In this document: one piece after another, positions 1 to 6,618 of the stretch
Position numbering within the stretch: position 1 is the first letter of the stretch
How the letters are laid out: each line of letters begins with the position of its first letter
Origin: Treponema sp.
GTDB taxonomy: Bacteria; Spirochaetota; Spirochaetia; Treponematales; Breznakiellaceae
Direction of reading: 5' to 3'
Length of the DNA: 8,600 nt
Assembly (NCBI GenBank): GCA_031257595.1
Contig: JAIROH010000119.1
Coordinates: forward strand, 1 to 8,600
Program-made: the position numbers and the translations under genes
Notes under the pieces: model-generated
Databases searched by the model: none
Told to the model about the DNA's origin: nothing
Seen by the model: the letters and a program-made list of their open reading frames with translations, nothing else

Positions 1-429
1 GCGGTGTTAAAAAAGATAAAGGACGCCATTGACAAGATTACCCGTTCCACCGACGAAGTGCTGAACAAGTTTGAGGCCATAGACGGCGGAGTAAAGACCG
101 TATCCGAGCAGGCGGAGAACATCCGGAACGCGATGGAAGAGCAGAGCGTGGGGAGCCAGCAGATACTTGAGGTGATAGGGCAGCTTAACGAGATAACCCA
201 GCAGGTAAAGGGAGGTTCGGACGAGATGCTGGAAGGTAGCAGGGAAGTGATCCAGGAAGGGAAGAACCTGGAACTGGTAACCCAGGAGATCACCAACGGG
301 ATGAACGAGATGGCGACCGGGGCGGATCAGATCAACTCAGCCGTCAACCAGGTCAACGAGATCAGCGGGCAGAACAAGGACAATATCGACTCGCTGGTTC
401 AGGAGGTTTCCAAATTCAAGGTGGAATGA
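1..429 (+). CDS. Methyl-accepting chemotaxis protein, C-terminal part (5' end outside window)
   Basis: This is the tail of a chemoreceptor. Such proteins sense ligands and control the CheA kinase through a long cytoplasmic four-helix coiled-coil bundle. The frame is open from base 1, so the gene begins upstream; the GTG at base 4 is just an internal valine codon. The 142 visible residues are almost all polar, Gln/Glu/Asn-rich helical heptads without hydrophobic segments. They include stretches such as EEQSVGSQQILEVIGQLNEI and MNEMATGADQINSAVNQVNE, typical of the descending, methylation-bearing half of the MCP signalling domain. The conserved hairpin tip that contacts CheA/CheW, the sensor domain and the membrane segments lie outside the window. 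The protein ends in a short basic/acidic tail (KFKVE) with no CheR-tethering NWETF-type pentapeptide. The alcohol dehydrogenase gene starts 12 bp after the stop, so the two may share a transcript. The family call is firm; the sensed signal is unknown. Confidence 0.9.
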   Translation, partial: AVLKKIKDAIDKITRSTDEVLNKFEAIDGGVKTVSEQAENIRNAMEEQSVGSQQILEVIGQLNEITQQVKGGSDEMLEGSREVIQEGKNLELVTQEITNGMNEMATGADQINSAVNQVNEISGQNKDNIDSLVQEVSKFKVE

Positions 430-441
430 TAAGCTTCTTTC

Positions 442-1608
442 ATGAATCTTGATTACCTTATGCCCACCCGTGTTGTCATGGGAAAGGACTGTTTGTTCAT
501 AAACCGTTCGCTGCTCGCGGAATTGGGGAAAAAGGCCTTTATTGTTACCGGCAAGAATTCCGCCAGGGCTAACGGCGCCTATGACGACGCGGTCCGGGCG
601 CTGGAAGCCAACGGCCAGGACCATGTTCTTTTTGACAGGGTAATGAGCAACCCCACGGAATGCTGTGTCTACGAAGCGGCCGCCGAATGTAAAAAGGAAG
701 GCTGTGATTTCGTGCTTGCGATAGGCGGAGGTTCCCCGATAGACGCGGCCAAAGCCGCCGCGGTTCTGGCCGTAAACGACATTCCCCGTGAAAAACTTTT
801 CGCCCGCGCGTTTTCAGGCGCCCTGCCGATAGCGGCGGTACCGACCACCGCCGGAACAGGTTCGGAAACAACTCCCTATTCGGTTCTGGTCGACACCGGA
901 AGCCCCGACGAAAGCCGCTTCCCCGACGGCAGACCTGTCGTACCGGGGCCCTCCAAACGTTCTATCGGTTCGCCGCTGCTCTTTCCCCGTTTTGCCTTCC
1001 TTGACGCAAGGTATACGTTCAGCCTTGGCAGGAACAATACGGTTAACACAGCCATCGACGCCCTTTCCCACGCCATAGAGGGGTTTTTATGCGTCAGGGC
1101 CAACTACCTAAGCGATGTTCTGGCAAGGGAAAGTATCGCGATGATTCTGGATTGTTTTGATTCTTTGATTGCCTTCCCCGCCGATCCGCGATCTCTTTCC
1201 GCGGCGGTACGGGAAAAACTGCTGCTGGCTTCTTCGATAGCCGGTATCGTGATTTCCCAGTCCGGTACTTCGGTGGTTCATTCGATGGGTTATATGTTCA
1301 CCCTTAACTGGGGTACCGATCACGGCAGGGCCAACGGCCTGCTTATGAAAAGTTTTCTTATGTGGTGCCGGGCGCGGGAAAAAAACGATCCGTCTGTTTC
1401 GCCGAGGATACCCGCGCTTTGTTCCGCCCTGGGTATAGACATGGAAAGCTTCTGCGGCAAACTGGAAACGCTGCTGGAAAACCGTGAAAAGGCAAGCGGG
1501 GCGGAACTGGACACATGGGGCGCCGCGAACATGAAAAACGCCGCGAATACCTACATCAAGCCAAGCCAGGAAGAAATCCGCAGAATGTTCAAAGAGGCCG
1601 TCGGGTAG
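442..1608 (+). CDS. Iron-containing alcohol dehydrogenase family protein
   Basis: A 388-residue cytoplasmic NAD(P)-dependent alcohol/aldehyde oxidoreductase of the group III (Fe-ADH) family, close to the usual length of 380-400. The N-terminal Rossmann-like half carries the nucleotide-binding motif GGGSPIDAAKA (residues 95-105) and the downstream PTTAGTGSE signature (134-142). The helical C-terminal half shows all four expected metal ligands: D206 and H210 in AIDALSHAIEG, H280 in VVHSMGY, and H294 in DHGRANG. An enlarged loop rich in Pro, Gly and Ser (about 151-180) separates the halves and is longer than in short-chain butanol or lactaldehyde reductases. The start chosen gives MNLDYLMPTRVVMGK, matching the normal family N-terminus. 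There is no good Shine-Dalgarno at the usual distance; the nearest, AAGGTGGA, is about 15 bases upstream inside the end of the MCP gene, so translational coupling is possible. In a fermenter it would likely reduce an aldehyde to reoxidise NADH. The substrate cannot be read from the sequence. Confidence 0.93.
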   Translation: MNLDYLMPTRVVMGKDCLFINRSLLAELGKKAFIVTGKNSARANGAYDDAVRALEANGQDHVLFDRVMSNPTECCVYEAAAECKKEGCDFVLAIGGGSPIDAAKAAAVLAVNDIPREKLFARAFSGALPIAAVPTTAGTGSETTPYSVLVDTGSPDESRFPDGRPVVPGPSKRSIGSPLLFPRFAFLDARYTFSLGRNNTVNTAIDALSHAIEGFLCVRANYLSDVLARESIAMILDCFDSLIAFPADPRSLSAAVREKLLLASSIAGIVISQSGTSVVHSMGYMFTLNWGTDHGRANGLLMKSFLMWCRAREKNDPSVSPRIPALCSALGIDMESFCGKLETLLENREKASGAELDTWGAANMKNAANTYIKPSQEEIRRMFKEAVG

Positions 1609-1643
1609 CCTGACGGAGCCCGCATCCGGCGAATTCCGCGTAT

Positions 1644-2963
1644 CTACCGGATACCCCGCAGGAAATGGGCGCTTGGTTCCCAGGCCCGTTCCCCGTAACC
1701 GCCGGCCTGGATCCAGGCCGACGGGATGTTCCGGTCAATTACATAGCGGTAGACAAAATTGTCCCTTTCCAGACATTGTTCCAGGCTGAGTTTAAGAGGG
1801 GCGCTTGAGGGAAGTCCGTCATGTTCGTAGGGATCGGCGCCGTCAACCACAAGAACAAGATCCGGTTTTTCATTTCCGCTTATGTTCTCAAGTTCGGCGA
1901 TGCCTTCCGCAAGCCGGGGAACGTATTGGGTCTCCTCTCCCCGGTCAATGCCTATGTCGATGTCGGAAGGGACAAGCGGCGCCCTGCCTTTTTCAGCCTG
2001 GGCAAGGCTTTCCCCGTCAAGAGGCCAGCCGCGGGCCATGTGGACCGACAGGGTAAGAACGCAGGGCCCGCCGTTTTCCGCGAGCCGGGACGGAACCGGC
2101 AGGGTAAGCTCGCCGCGCTTCCTGGCAAAGCGTACAAGTTCCGCGGTACCGTCTCCCTTGTGGGCGTCAAGGTCTATTACCCAGACAAGGCGGGAACGGC
2201 CTTCCGCCTGGACTTTGCGGATTGCCACGGCTATATCGTTTACCAGGCAAAAACCCGAGCCGCCGTCATACCTGGCGTGATGCATGCCCCCGCCCAGGTA
2301 GTAACAGAAGCCCGCTCCGGGGGCCAGGGCAAGACGGCAGGCAAGATAGGTTCCGCCAACCTGGGCAAGGATGTTTTGAAACAGGGCCGTCAAAGGTTTC
2401 TTCGCCGTTTCCGGCTTGTAGCGGCAGGGTCTTCCCTGGGAATCGATCAGTTCATAGGCCTGAAGCAGGGCTTTCTCAAGGCCGGAAAGCCCAGGAGCCT
2501 GTGGGACTTGTGGATTTTTGCGGCTTTTGACCGCAAAAATCTCCGGTTTTCGGGCTCCTTTGGGAGTCTGCAAGGTAGAAAATGCACAAAATTGTGCATT
2601 TTCTTTATCATTTGGGCTAAAGCCCCACAGACTCCTAGGAGCCTTTGCCGCGGAACCGGCCGTCCGGTTTTGCGGTGAACGTTCCGGCCCGTTTTCAAAA
2701 AGGGACGCTATAAAATCCGCGCGGTGAATCCGCTCCAAATCCTGCCGTGTAACGATGTCTTTTTTTCCCGGATCTTCCAGATAAGACAACGCCGAAGCAA
2801 AATCAAAAACCGGGCCGGGGAAGGGCATGTCGGCGCCACGGGTTCCGCTTACAAAATTCTCGTTCAGGTACTCAAGAACCCGTTCCGCCCTGGACGCGGA
2901 AATAGGCAGCGCAATGCCGTAATCCGAAAAATTCATGGCAAGAGCGGGATCGTGGAGTATCAT
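1644..2963 (-). CDS. Histone deacetylase superfamily (AcuC/HDAC-like) zinc amidohydrolase carrying a palindrome-encoded insert
   Basis: A 439-residue member of the arginase/deacetylase fold family, which removes acyl groups from acyl-lysine, acyl-polyamines or related amides using zinc. Visible active-site elements are the GGGMHHA histidine pair (H228, H229), GFCLVND (238-243), the zinc ligands D266 and H268 in DLDAHKGDGT, the third ligand D377 in DGADPYEHDG, and the transition-state tyrosine Y423 in AGGYGE. All key residues are present, so the enzyme is probably active. Residues about 109-158 are low-complexity, rich in Pro, Lys, Ser and Ala, and are encoded by a 150-bp nested palindrome (2490-2639). 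They interrupt the region between the N-terminal helices (LERIHRADFIASLFENG) and GLEKALLQAYEL. The start chosen gives MILHDPALAMNFSDYG; M10 is an alternative, and neither has a clear Shine-Dalgarno. It lies 33 bp after the bacteriohemerythrin gene on the same strand, probably one operon, and ends 35 bp from the convergent dehydrogenase. The physiological substrate is unknown; bacterial members act on acetyl-CoA synthetase, polyamines or acetoin metabolism. Confidence 0.88.
   Translation of the reverse strand: MILHDPALAMNFSDYGIALPISASRAERVLEYLNENFVSGTRGADMPFPGPVFDFASALSYLEDPGKKDIVTRQDLERIHRADFIASLFENGPERSPQNRTAGSAAKAPRSLWGFSPNDKENAQFCAFSTLQTPKGARKPEIFAVKSRKNPQVPQAPGLSGLEKALLQAYELIDSQGRPCRYKPETAKKPLTALFQNILAQVGGTYLACRLALAPGAGFCYYLGGGMHHARYDGGSGFCLVNDIAVAIRKVQAEGRSRLVWVIDLDAHKGDGTAELVRFARKRGELTLPVPSRLAENGGPCVLTLSVHMARGWPLDGESLAQAEKGRAPLVPSDIDIGIDRGEETQYVPRLAEGIAELENISGNEKPDLVLVVDGADPYEHDGLPSSAPLKLSLEQCLERDNFVYRYVIDRNIPSAWIQAGGYGERAWEPSAHFLRGIR
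2490..2639. repeat. 150-bp nested palindromic element inside the deacetylase-family gene
   Basis: Outer arms are 2490-2505 (CCCAGGAGCCTGTGGG) and 2624-2639 (CCCACAGACTCCTAGG), complementary at 14 of 16 positions. Inside are a perfect 10-bp stem (2514-2523 with 2531-2540, ATTTTTGCGG, 7-nt loop), a perfect 12-bp stem (2578-2589 with 2592-2603, GAAAATGCACAA, 2-nt loop) and a 5-bp GGGCT/AGCCC stem (2614-2618 with 2621-2625). A further copy of the outer-arm sequence, 2553-2570, is an inverted near-match of 2628-2643. The block is exactly 50 codons long and has no stop in the reading frame of the host gene, so it is translated. I infer an inserted palindromic element, by analogy with Rickettsia palindromic elements. 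The exact ends are uncertain by several bases. Confidence 0.72.
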
Positions 2964-2996
2964 ACAGGCAGTATAAACAGGAAAACAGCAAAAAAA

Positions 2997-3410
2997 CTAC
3001 GCCGAAATCGCTATTTTTGCCCCTTCCCTGATATGACGCGCCAGCACTATGTCTTCGGTAAGTATATGGTTTACAAACCATTCCCCAATATACGAGGCAA
3101 CCCTGTCCTCCAAATTCCCGCCGTTTTCTTTTAACTCCAGGGTAAAATTCCGTATCGTGGTTTTGAATTCATCGTGACGGACACGGTGAGCCGCGTAACC
3201 GGGATACCCGTATTGTATCTGTAAAACTTCTTCGTCAAAAAAATGCTTTGCCGTATAGTACCTGAGAAAGGCAAGCCCGGACTCAAACTGCTCCGCCCGC
3301 CGCTGCCTGCATGCGGAAAGCAGATCGTTGACAATCGATATAAGCTGCCTGTGCTGTTCGTCAATAAGCGGATTGCCGGTTTTTAGATCTTCCATCGTGA
3401 AAAAAGCCAT
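2997..3410 (-). CDS. Bacteriohemerythrin (single-domain hemerythrin-like oxygen-binding protein)
   Basis: A 137-residue soluble protein of the bacterial hemerythrin family, whose normal length is about 130-140. It forms a four-helix bundle that binds O2 reversibly at a di-iron centre. All seven ligands are visible: H20 in IDEQHRQL, H56 and E60 in HFFDEE, H75 and H79 in AAHRVRH, H115 and D120 in HILTED. The chosen start (MAFFTMEDLKTG) places the first ligand at the usual distance and follows a purine-rich ribosome site (AAAGGAA on the minus strand, about 8 bases before ATG). A longer frame opening at 3506 would add 32 basic residues unlike the family and would run through the likely promoter, so I rejected it. 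In anaerobic or microaerophilic bacteria such proteins are thought to store, deliver or scavenge oxygen, or to sense it. The deacetylase-family gene follows 33 bp downstream, suggesting co-transcription. The heat-shock operon diverges from it. Confidence 0.93.
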   Translation of the reverse strand: MAFFTMEDLKTGNPLIDEQHRQLISIVNDLLSACRQRRAEQFESGLAFLRYYTAKHFFDEEVLQIQYGYPGYAAHRVRHDEFKTTIRNFTLELKENGGNLEDRVASYIGEWFVNHILTEDIVLARHIREGAKIAISA

Positions 3411-3437
3411 CTGTTTTTCCTTTTTTTTAATAATTTT

Positions 3438-3467
3438 TCTATATTTATCTATACGTGGGGTTTTCAA
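3438..3467 (-). promoter_or_regulatory. Putative sigma-70 promoter for the bacteriohemerythrin/deacetylase unit
   Basis: Read on the minus strand, TTGAAA (3467-3462) and TATAGA (3443-3438) are separated by 18 bases, in an AT-rich stretch about 28 bases before the chosen ATG at 3410. A second TATAGA lies just upstream (3453-3448) but has no well-spaced -35 partner. AT-rich DNA produces such matches easily, so this is only plausible. Confidence 0.35.
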
Positions 3468-3568
3468 AACCAACGAAGATTTTGAAAAACGTCCGCGATA
3501 TTTCAAGCATAACGGCTTTTCGTTTGCGGATCAAACAAAATGCATGTTTTTTTGCCGCTACAAGTTTG

Positions 3569-3599
3569 CAGGCGGATTTTTCTTGACGATCGCCGCCTG
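3569..3599. promoter_or_regulatory. Inverted repeat CAGGCGG-N17-CCGCCTG around the grpE -35 box
   Basis: The arms CAGGCGG (3569-3575) and CCGCCTG (3593-3599) are perfectly complementary. Their centres are 24 bases apart, a little over two helical turns, and they flank TTGACG. The placement fits a dimeric repressor or activator site for the chaperone operon. A chance GC-rich match is possible, and no known regulator motif is recognised. Confidence 0.3.
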
Positions 3600-3612
3600 T
3601 TTTGCGTATTTT
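3583..3612 (+). promoter_or_regulatory. Putative sigma-70 promoter of grpE-dnaK-dnaJ
   Basis: TTGACG (3583-3588) and TATTTT (3607-3612) are separated by 18 bases and lie 59 bases before the grpE start codon. The -35 box matches the consensus at five of six positions. A 7-bp inverted repeat (3569-3575 with 3593-3599) brackets the -35 box and could be an operator. No CIRCE sequence is present, so the classic HrcA route of heat-shock control is not supported here. Confidence 0.5.
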
Positions 3613-3671
3613 CAAAAAGGAGAGGTATCGGGCCGCCGCGGCGCCCATTTTACGGATAACAGGAAGTTTTA

Positions 3672-4412
3672 ATGTCGAAACATCACCATGCCGAGCATAC
3701 AAAAGCGGAAAAAGAGCGGAAAAATCCGGCTTTTCAGGCGGAAGAAACGGCGGAAGGGCCGGAAAGTCTTTCGGAGAAAGCCGCGGAAACCCCTTTGGAA
3801 AACGCCGCGGAGGGTGAATTTGCCCCCGAAACGCGGGAAACCGGGCCTGAGAAAGCGGAAACCGAGTCCGCCGGTACCGGAGACCAGGTTCCGGTTCAGA
3901 TGCAGACTCCGGAAGAGCGGATCGCCTGCCTCGAAGCAAAACTTGCCGAGGCAAACAACCAGTATCTTCGAAAAGCCGCCGAGTTTGAGAATTTCCGCAA
4001 GCGGATGAACCAGGAAAAACAGAGCGCGATAGATTTTGCCAATCAAAGCCTGCTTCTCGACCTTATTTCGGTCATAGATGACTTTGAACGGGCGATAAAA
4101 GCCGCGGAAACCCAGCGGGAAGCCGCCGGCCAGGATCCAGAACAAATTTCAGCCAGTTTTAACGGCCTTTACGAAGGGATCAGCATGATAGAAAAGCGCC
4201 TGGTATCCCAGCTTGAAAACAAGTGGGGGCTCAAACGCTTTGATTCGGCCGGGGAACCTTTTGATCCGAACCGGCACGAGGCCATTATGATGGAAAAATC
4301 CGCCGAAATAAACGATCCTGTAGTGGGAGAGGATTTTATCAAAGGATACACCCTCAAGGAACGGGTTGTGCGGGCGGCCAAAGTCAAGGTGCTTATGCCG
4401 GAAAACGCGTAG
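3672..4412 (+). CDS. grpE: GrpE nucleotide exchange factor of DnaK
   Basis: GrpE is the co-chaperone that releases ADP from DnaK so that ATP can bind and the client is freed; it acts as a cytoplasmic dimer. At 246 residues it is longer than typical bacterial GrpE (about 190-210). The extra length is an acidic, Glu/Ala/Pro-rich and probably disordered N-terminus (about 1-78) that opens with a small histidine cluster (SKHHHAEH). Residues about 79-125 form the long dimerisation helix (EERIACLEAKLAEANNQYLR, then FENFRKRMNQEK). The C-terminal beta domain carries the family signature: EPFDPNRHEAI (195-205), then GYTLKERVVRAAKVKV (225-240). An AGGAAG ribosome site lies 5 bases before the ATG. It is first in the grpE-dnaK-dnaJ cluster, 63 bp ahead of dnaK, behind a likely sigma-70 promoter. 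An hrcA gene, often found upstream in other bacteria, is absent; the neighbour there is the divergent hemerythrin gene. Confidence 0.95.
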   Translation: MSKHHHAEHTKAEKERKNPAFQAEETAEGPESLSEKAAETPLENAAEGEFAPETRETGPEKAETESAGTGDQVPVQMQTPEERIACLEAKLAEANNQYLRKAAEFENFRKRMNQEKQSAIDFANQSLLLDLISVIDDFERAIKAAETQREAAGQDPEQISASFNGLYEGISMIEKRLVSQLENKWGLKRFDSAGEPFDPNRHEAIMMEKSAEINDPVVGEDFIKGYTLKERVVRAAKVKVLMPENA

Positions 4413-4475
4413 CGTCTGGGGATAAACCTCATCGGCATTTTTTAGTGAAATAATGTTTTTTAAGGGAGATACATC

Positions 4476-6386
4476 ATGGGTAAAATAATTGGAATTGACC
4501 TGGGAACGACTAATTCCTGCGTTGCGGTTTTGGAAGGCGGCGAGCCTGTCGTTATCCAGAACGCTGAAGGCGGGCGGACGACTCCGTCCATTGTTGGCTT
4601 TACCAGCAAGGGCGAACGTGTTGTCGGACAGCCAGCGAAAAACCAGATGATAACCAATCCTGAAAACACGGTGTATTCGATCAAACGTTTTATGGGCCGC
4701 CGTTATTCCGAAGTGTCAAGCGAAATGAAGCTTGTGCCCTACAAGGTTGTCGAACAGGGCGATGACGTGCGGGTGGATATCGACAACAAGCGCTATTCGC
4801 CGCAGGAAATATCCGCCTTTGTGCTCCAAAAGATGAAGAAAACCGCCGAAGACTATCTGGGCGAAGCGGTAACCGAAGCGGTTATTACCGTGCCGGCGTA
4901 TTTTAACGACGCCCAGAGGCAGGCTACCAAAGACGCGGGAAAAATCGCCGGTCTTGAGGTAAAGCGCATCATCAACGAACCCACGGCAGCCTCGCTTGCC
5001 TTTGGCTTCAACAAAGAGATGAAGCAGGACAGGATGATTGCCGTCTACGATCTTGGCGGCGGTACGTTTGACATTTCGATCCTTGAGCTTGGCGAAGGGG
5101 TCTTTGAGGTAAAATCCACCAACGGGGATACCCATCTTGGCGGCGACGACTTTGACCGGCGCGTCCAGGAATGGCTTATCACCGAATTCAAAAACGATAC
5201 GGGGATTGATCTTGCCCAGGACCGCATGGCCCTGCAGCGCCTTCGTGAAGCGGCGGAAAAGGCGAAGATAGAGCTTTCCGCGATGCAAACAACGGAAATA
5301 AACCTGCCGTTTATTACCGCCGACCAGTCCGGCCCGAAGCATCTGCAAAAAACCCTGAGCAGGGCAAAATTTGAGCAGATGGTGGCGGACCTTCTTGAAC
5401 GTTCCAAGGAACCCTGCAAAAAAGCCCTTGCCGACGCGGGTCTTACGGCTAACGATATTCACGAAGTCATCCTTGTCGGCGGTTCTACCCGTATTCCCGC
5501 GGTTCAGCAGATTGTAAAAGATCTTTTCAAGAAAGAACCCAATAAGGGGGTGAATCCCGACGAAGCCGTCGCGATTGGAGCGGCAATTCAGGGAAGCATA
5601 CTTTCCGGGGATGTCAAGGATGTGCTGCTGCTTGACGTTACCCCATTGTCACTGGGCATTGAAACCCTGGGCGGCGTTATGACCCGGCTTATCCCGAGGA
5701 ACACGACAATCCCCACGCGCAAGAGCCAGATCTTCAGTACCGCGGCGGACGGCCAGACGGCGGTGTCGATACAGGTGCTTCAGGGTGAACGGGAAATGGC
5801 CAACCAAAACAGGATGCTCGGCCGTTTCGACCTGGTAGGCATTCCGCCCGCGCCCCGCGGAGTTCCCCAGATCGAGGTTACGTTTGACATCGACGCAAAC
5901 GGCATTGTCCATGTGTCGGCAAAGGATCTGGGTACGGGCAAAGAGCAGAAGATCCGCATCGAAAGCTCTTCGGGCCTTTCCGACTCGGACATCGATCGGA
6001 TGGTGAAAGAAGCGGAACTTCACGCCGAAGAAGACAAAAAAGAACGGGAAAAGGCCGAAGTCCACAACGACGCGGACAACATGATCTACAGTACCGAAAA
6101 AAACCTTAAAGATCTTGGCGACAAGGTGAGCGCCGAAGACAAGTCCAGAATCCAGGAGGCGATTGCGGAACTTAAAAAAGCGCTGGAAAGCGGCGATACG
6201 GAGGCGATCAAAACCAAAACCGAAGCCCTTAAACAGGCGTCATATAAAATTGCCGAGGAGATCTACAAACAGCAGGCCGCACAGGCTGGTCCGGGTCCGG
6301 GCGGGGCGGGTCCGGACGCTTCTGCCGGGCCTGAAAACACCAAGAGCGCCGAGGATGCGGACTACGAGGTAGTGGACGACAAATAA
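4476..6386 (+). CDS. dnaK: Chaperone protein DnaK (Hsp70)
   Basis: The ATP-dependent cytoplasmic Hsp70 that binds exposed hydrophobic segments of unfolded proteins. It is 636 residues, the usual length. The nucleotide-binding domain (1-about 380) shows the phosphate-1 motif IGIDLGTTNSC (5-15), IINEPTAASLAFG (165-177), the YDLGGGTFDIS signature with catalytic T197 (191-201), and the adenosine motif VILVGGSTRIPAVQ (331-344). The interdomain linker DVLLLDVTPLSLG (382-394) joins it to the beta-sandwich substrate domain (about 395-505) and the helical lid (about 506-605). A Gly/Pro/Ala-rich tail ends in DADYEVVDDK, the usual acidic bacterial terminus. Overall character strongly resembles treponemal DnaK. 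A strong AAGGGAG ribosome site lies 7 bases before the ATG. It follows grpE by 63 bp with no hairpin between them. Three stem-loops lie after its stop, before dnaJ, and could uncouple the levels of the two proteins. Confidence 0.98.
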   Translation: MGKIIGIDLGTTNSCVAVLEGGEPVVIQNAEGGRTTPSIVGFTSKGERVVGQPAKNQMITNPENTVYSIKRFMGRRYSEVSSEMKLVPYKVVEQGDDVRVDIDNKRYSPQEISAFVLQKMKKTAEDYLGEAVTEAVITVPAYFNDAQRQATKDAGKIAGLEVKRIINEPTAASLAFGFNKEMKQDRMIAVYDLGGGTFDISILELGEGVFEVKSTNGDTHLGGDDFDRRVQEWLITEFKNDTGIDLAQDRMALQRLREAAEKAKIELSAMQTTEINLPFITADQSGPKHLQKTLSRAKFEQMVADLLERSKEPCKKALADAGLTANDIHEVILVGGSTRIPAVQQIVKDLFKKEPNKGVNPDEAVAIGAAIQGSILSGDVKDVLLLDVTPLSLGIETLGGVMTRLIPRNTTIPTRKSQIFSTAADGQTAVSIQVLQGEREMANQNRMLGRFDLVGIPPAPRGVPQIEVTFDIDANGIVHVSAKDLGTGKEQKIRIESSSGLSDSDIDRMVKEAELHAEEDKKEREKAEVHNDADNMIYSTEKNLKDLGDKVSAEDKSRIQEAIAELKKALESGDTEAIKTKTEALKQASYKIAEEIYKQQAAQAGPGPGGAGPDASAGPENTKSAEDADYEVVDDK

Positions 6387-6430
6387 ACTCATTTTTGTTT
6401 CGGAGAAATCCGTCCCTGGGCAGTAATTGG

Positions 6431-6486
6431 ACTTGTTCAACAACCTGTTTTACTGAACCCTATCGGGTTCGGGTTGTTGAACAAGT
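6431..6486. repeat. Perfect 15-bp stem-loop with nested hairpin, dnaK-dnaJ gap
   Basis: The arms ACTTGTTCAACAACC (6431-6445) and 6472-6486 are perfectly complementary. Between them a second stem, GAACCC/GGGTTC (6455-6460 with 6465-6470), has a 4-nt loop. There is no T-run directly after the stem, so it is not a standard intrinsic terminator. It may be an mRNA stability or processing element, or a member of the palindromic repeat family seen elsewhere in the window. Confidence 0.8.
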
Positions 6487-6488
6487 CT

Positions 6489-6511
6489 CGCAAAATGCTC
6501 CGTATTTTGCG
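6489..6511. repeat. 8-bp stem-loop, dnaK-dnaJ gap
   Basis: CGCAAAAT (6489-6496) pairs perfectly with ATTTTGCG (6504-6511) across a 7-nt loop (GCTCCGT). It sits 2 bases after the preceding stem. GGTTTTATAAGG follows; the short T-run could give weak termination on the + strand. The stem resembles the 2514-2540 hairpin in the deacetylase gene (GCGG/CCGC next to an A/T run, 7-nt loop). Confidence 0.72.
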
Positions 6512-6526
6512 GGTTTTATAAGGAAT

Positions 6527-6554
6527 TTGTTCGATAGCTGAAGTTATCGAACAA
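6527..6554. repeat. Perfect 10-bp stem-loop, dnaK-dnaJ gap
   Basis: TTGTTCGATA (6527-6536) pairs with TATCGAACAA (6545-6554) around an 8-nt loop. It is the third consecutive hairpin between dnaK and dnaJ. The sequence between it and dnaJ (6555-6618) shows no clear promoter. Its arm begins TTGTTC, as part of the first stem does (ACTTGTTC), suggesting related units. Confidence 0.75.
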
Positions 6555-6618
6555 CTCTATTCCCAACAGAGAAATCAAACGGCGGGTTTCTCCATAATTT
6601 TTTCCAAAAGGTGATATT

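Noticed and set aside
4..429. Complete small gene starting at the GTG at base 4
   Set aside because: The frame is open to the window edge and the protein is plainly the C-terminal half of an MCP signalling domain.
1609..1643. Bidirectional terminator between the convergent dehydrogenase and deacetylase genes
   Set aside because: The 35-bp gap has only weak CGG/CCG pairing and no T-run on either strand.
1821..2678. A 285-codon open frame on the + strand opposite the deacetylase gene
   Set aside because: It is antisense to a gene with clear active-site motifs, has no recognisable domain, and owes its length to GC-rich codon bias.
3411..3506. N-terminal extension of the bacteriohemerythrin frame up to an ATG at 3506
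   Set aside because: It adds 32 basic residues not found in the family and covers the likely promoter; the ATG at 3410 has a ribosome site and gives the normal length.
3507..3671. CIRCE operator (TTAGCACTC-N9-GAGTGCTAA) before grpE
   Set aside because: I searched by eye on both strands upstream of grpE, dnaK and dnaJ; no match or near-match is present.
4716..5462. A 248-codon open frame on the minus strand opposite dnaK
   Set aside because: It is a shadow of the highly conserved dnaK coding sequence, with no start signals or family resemblance.
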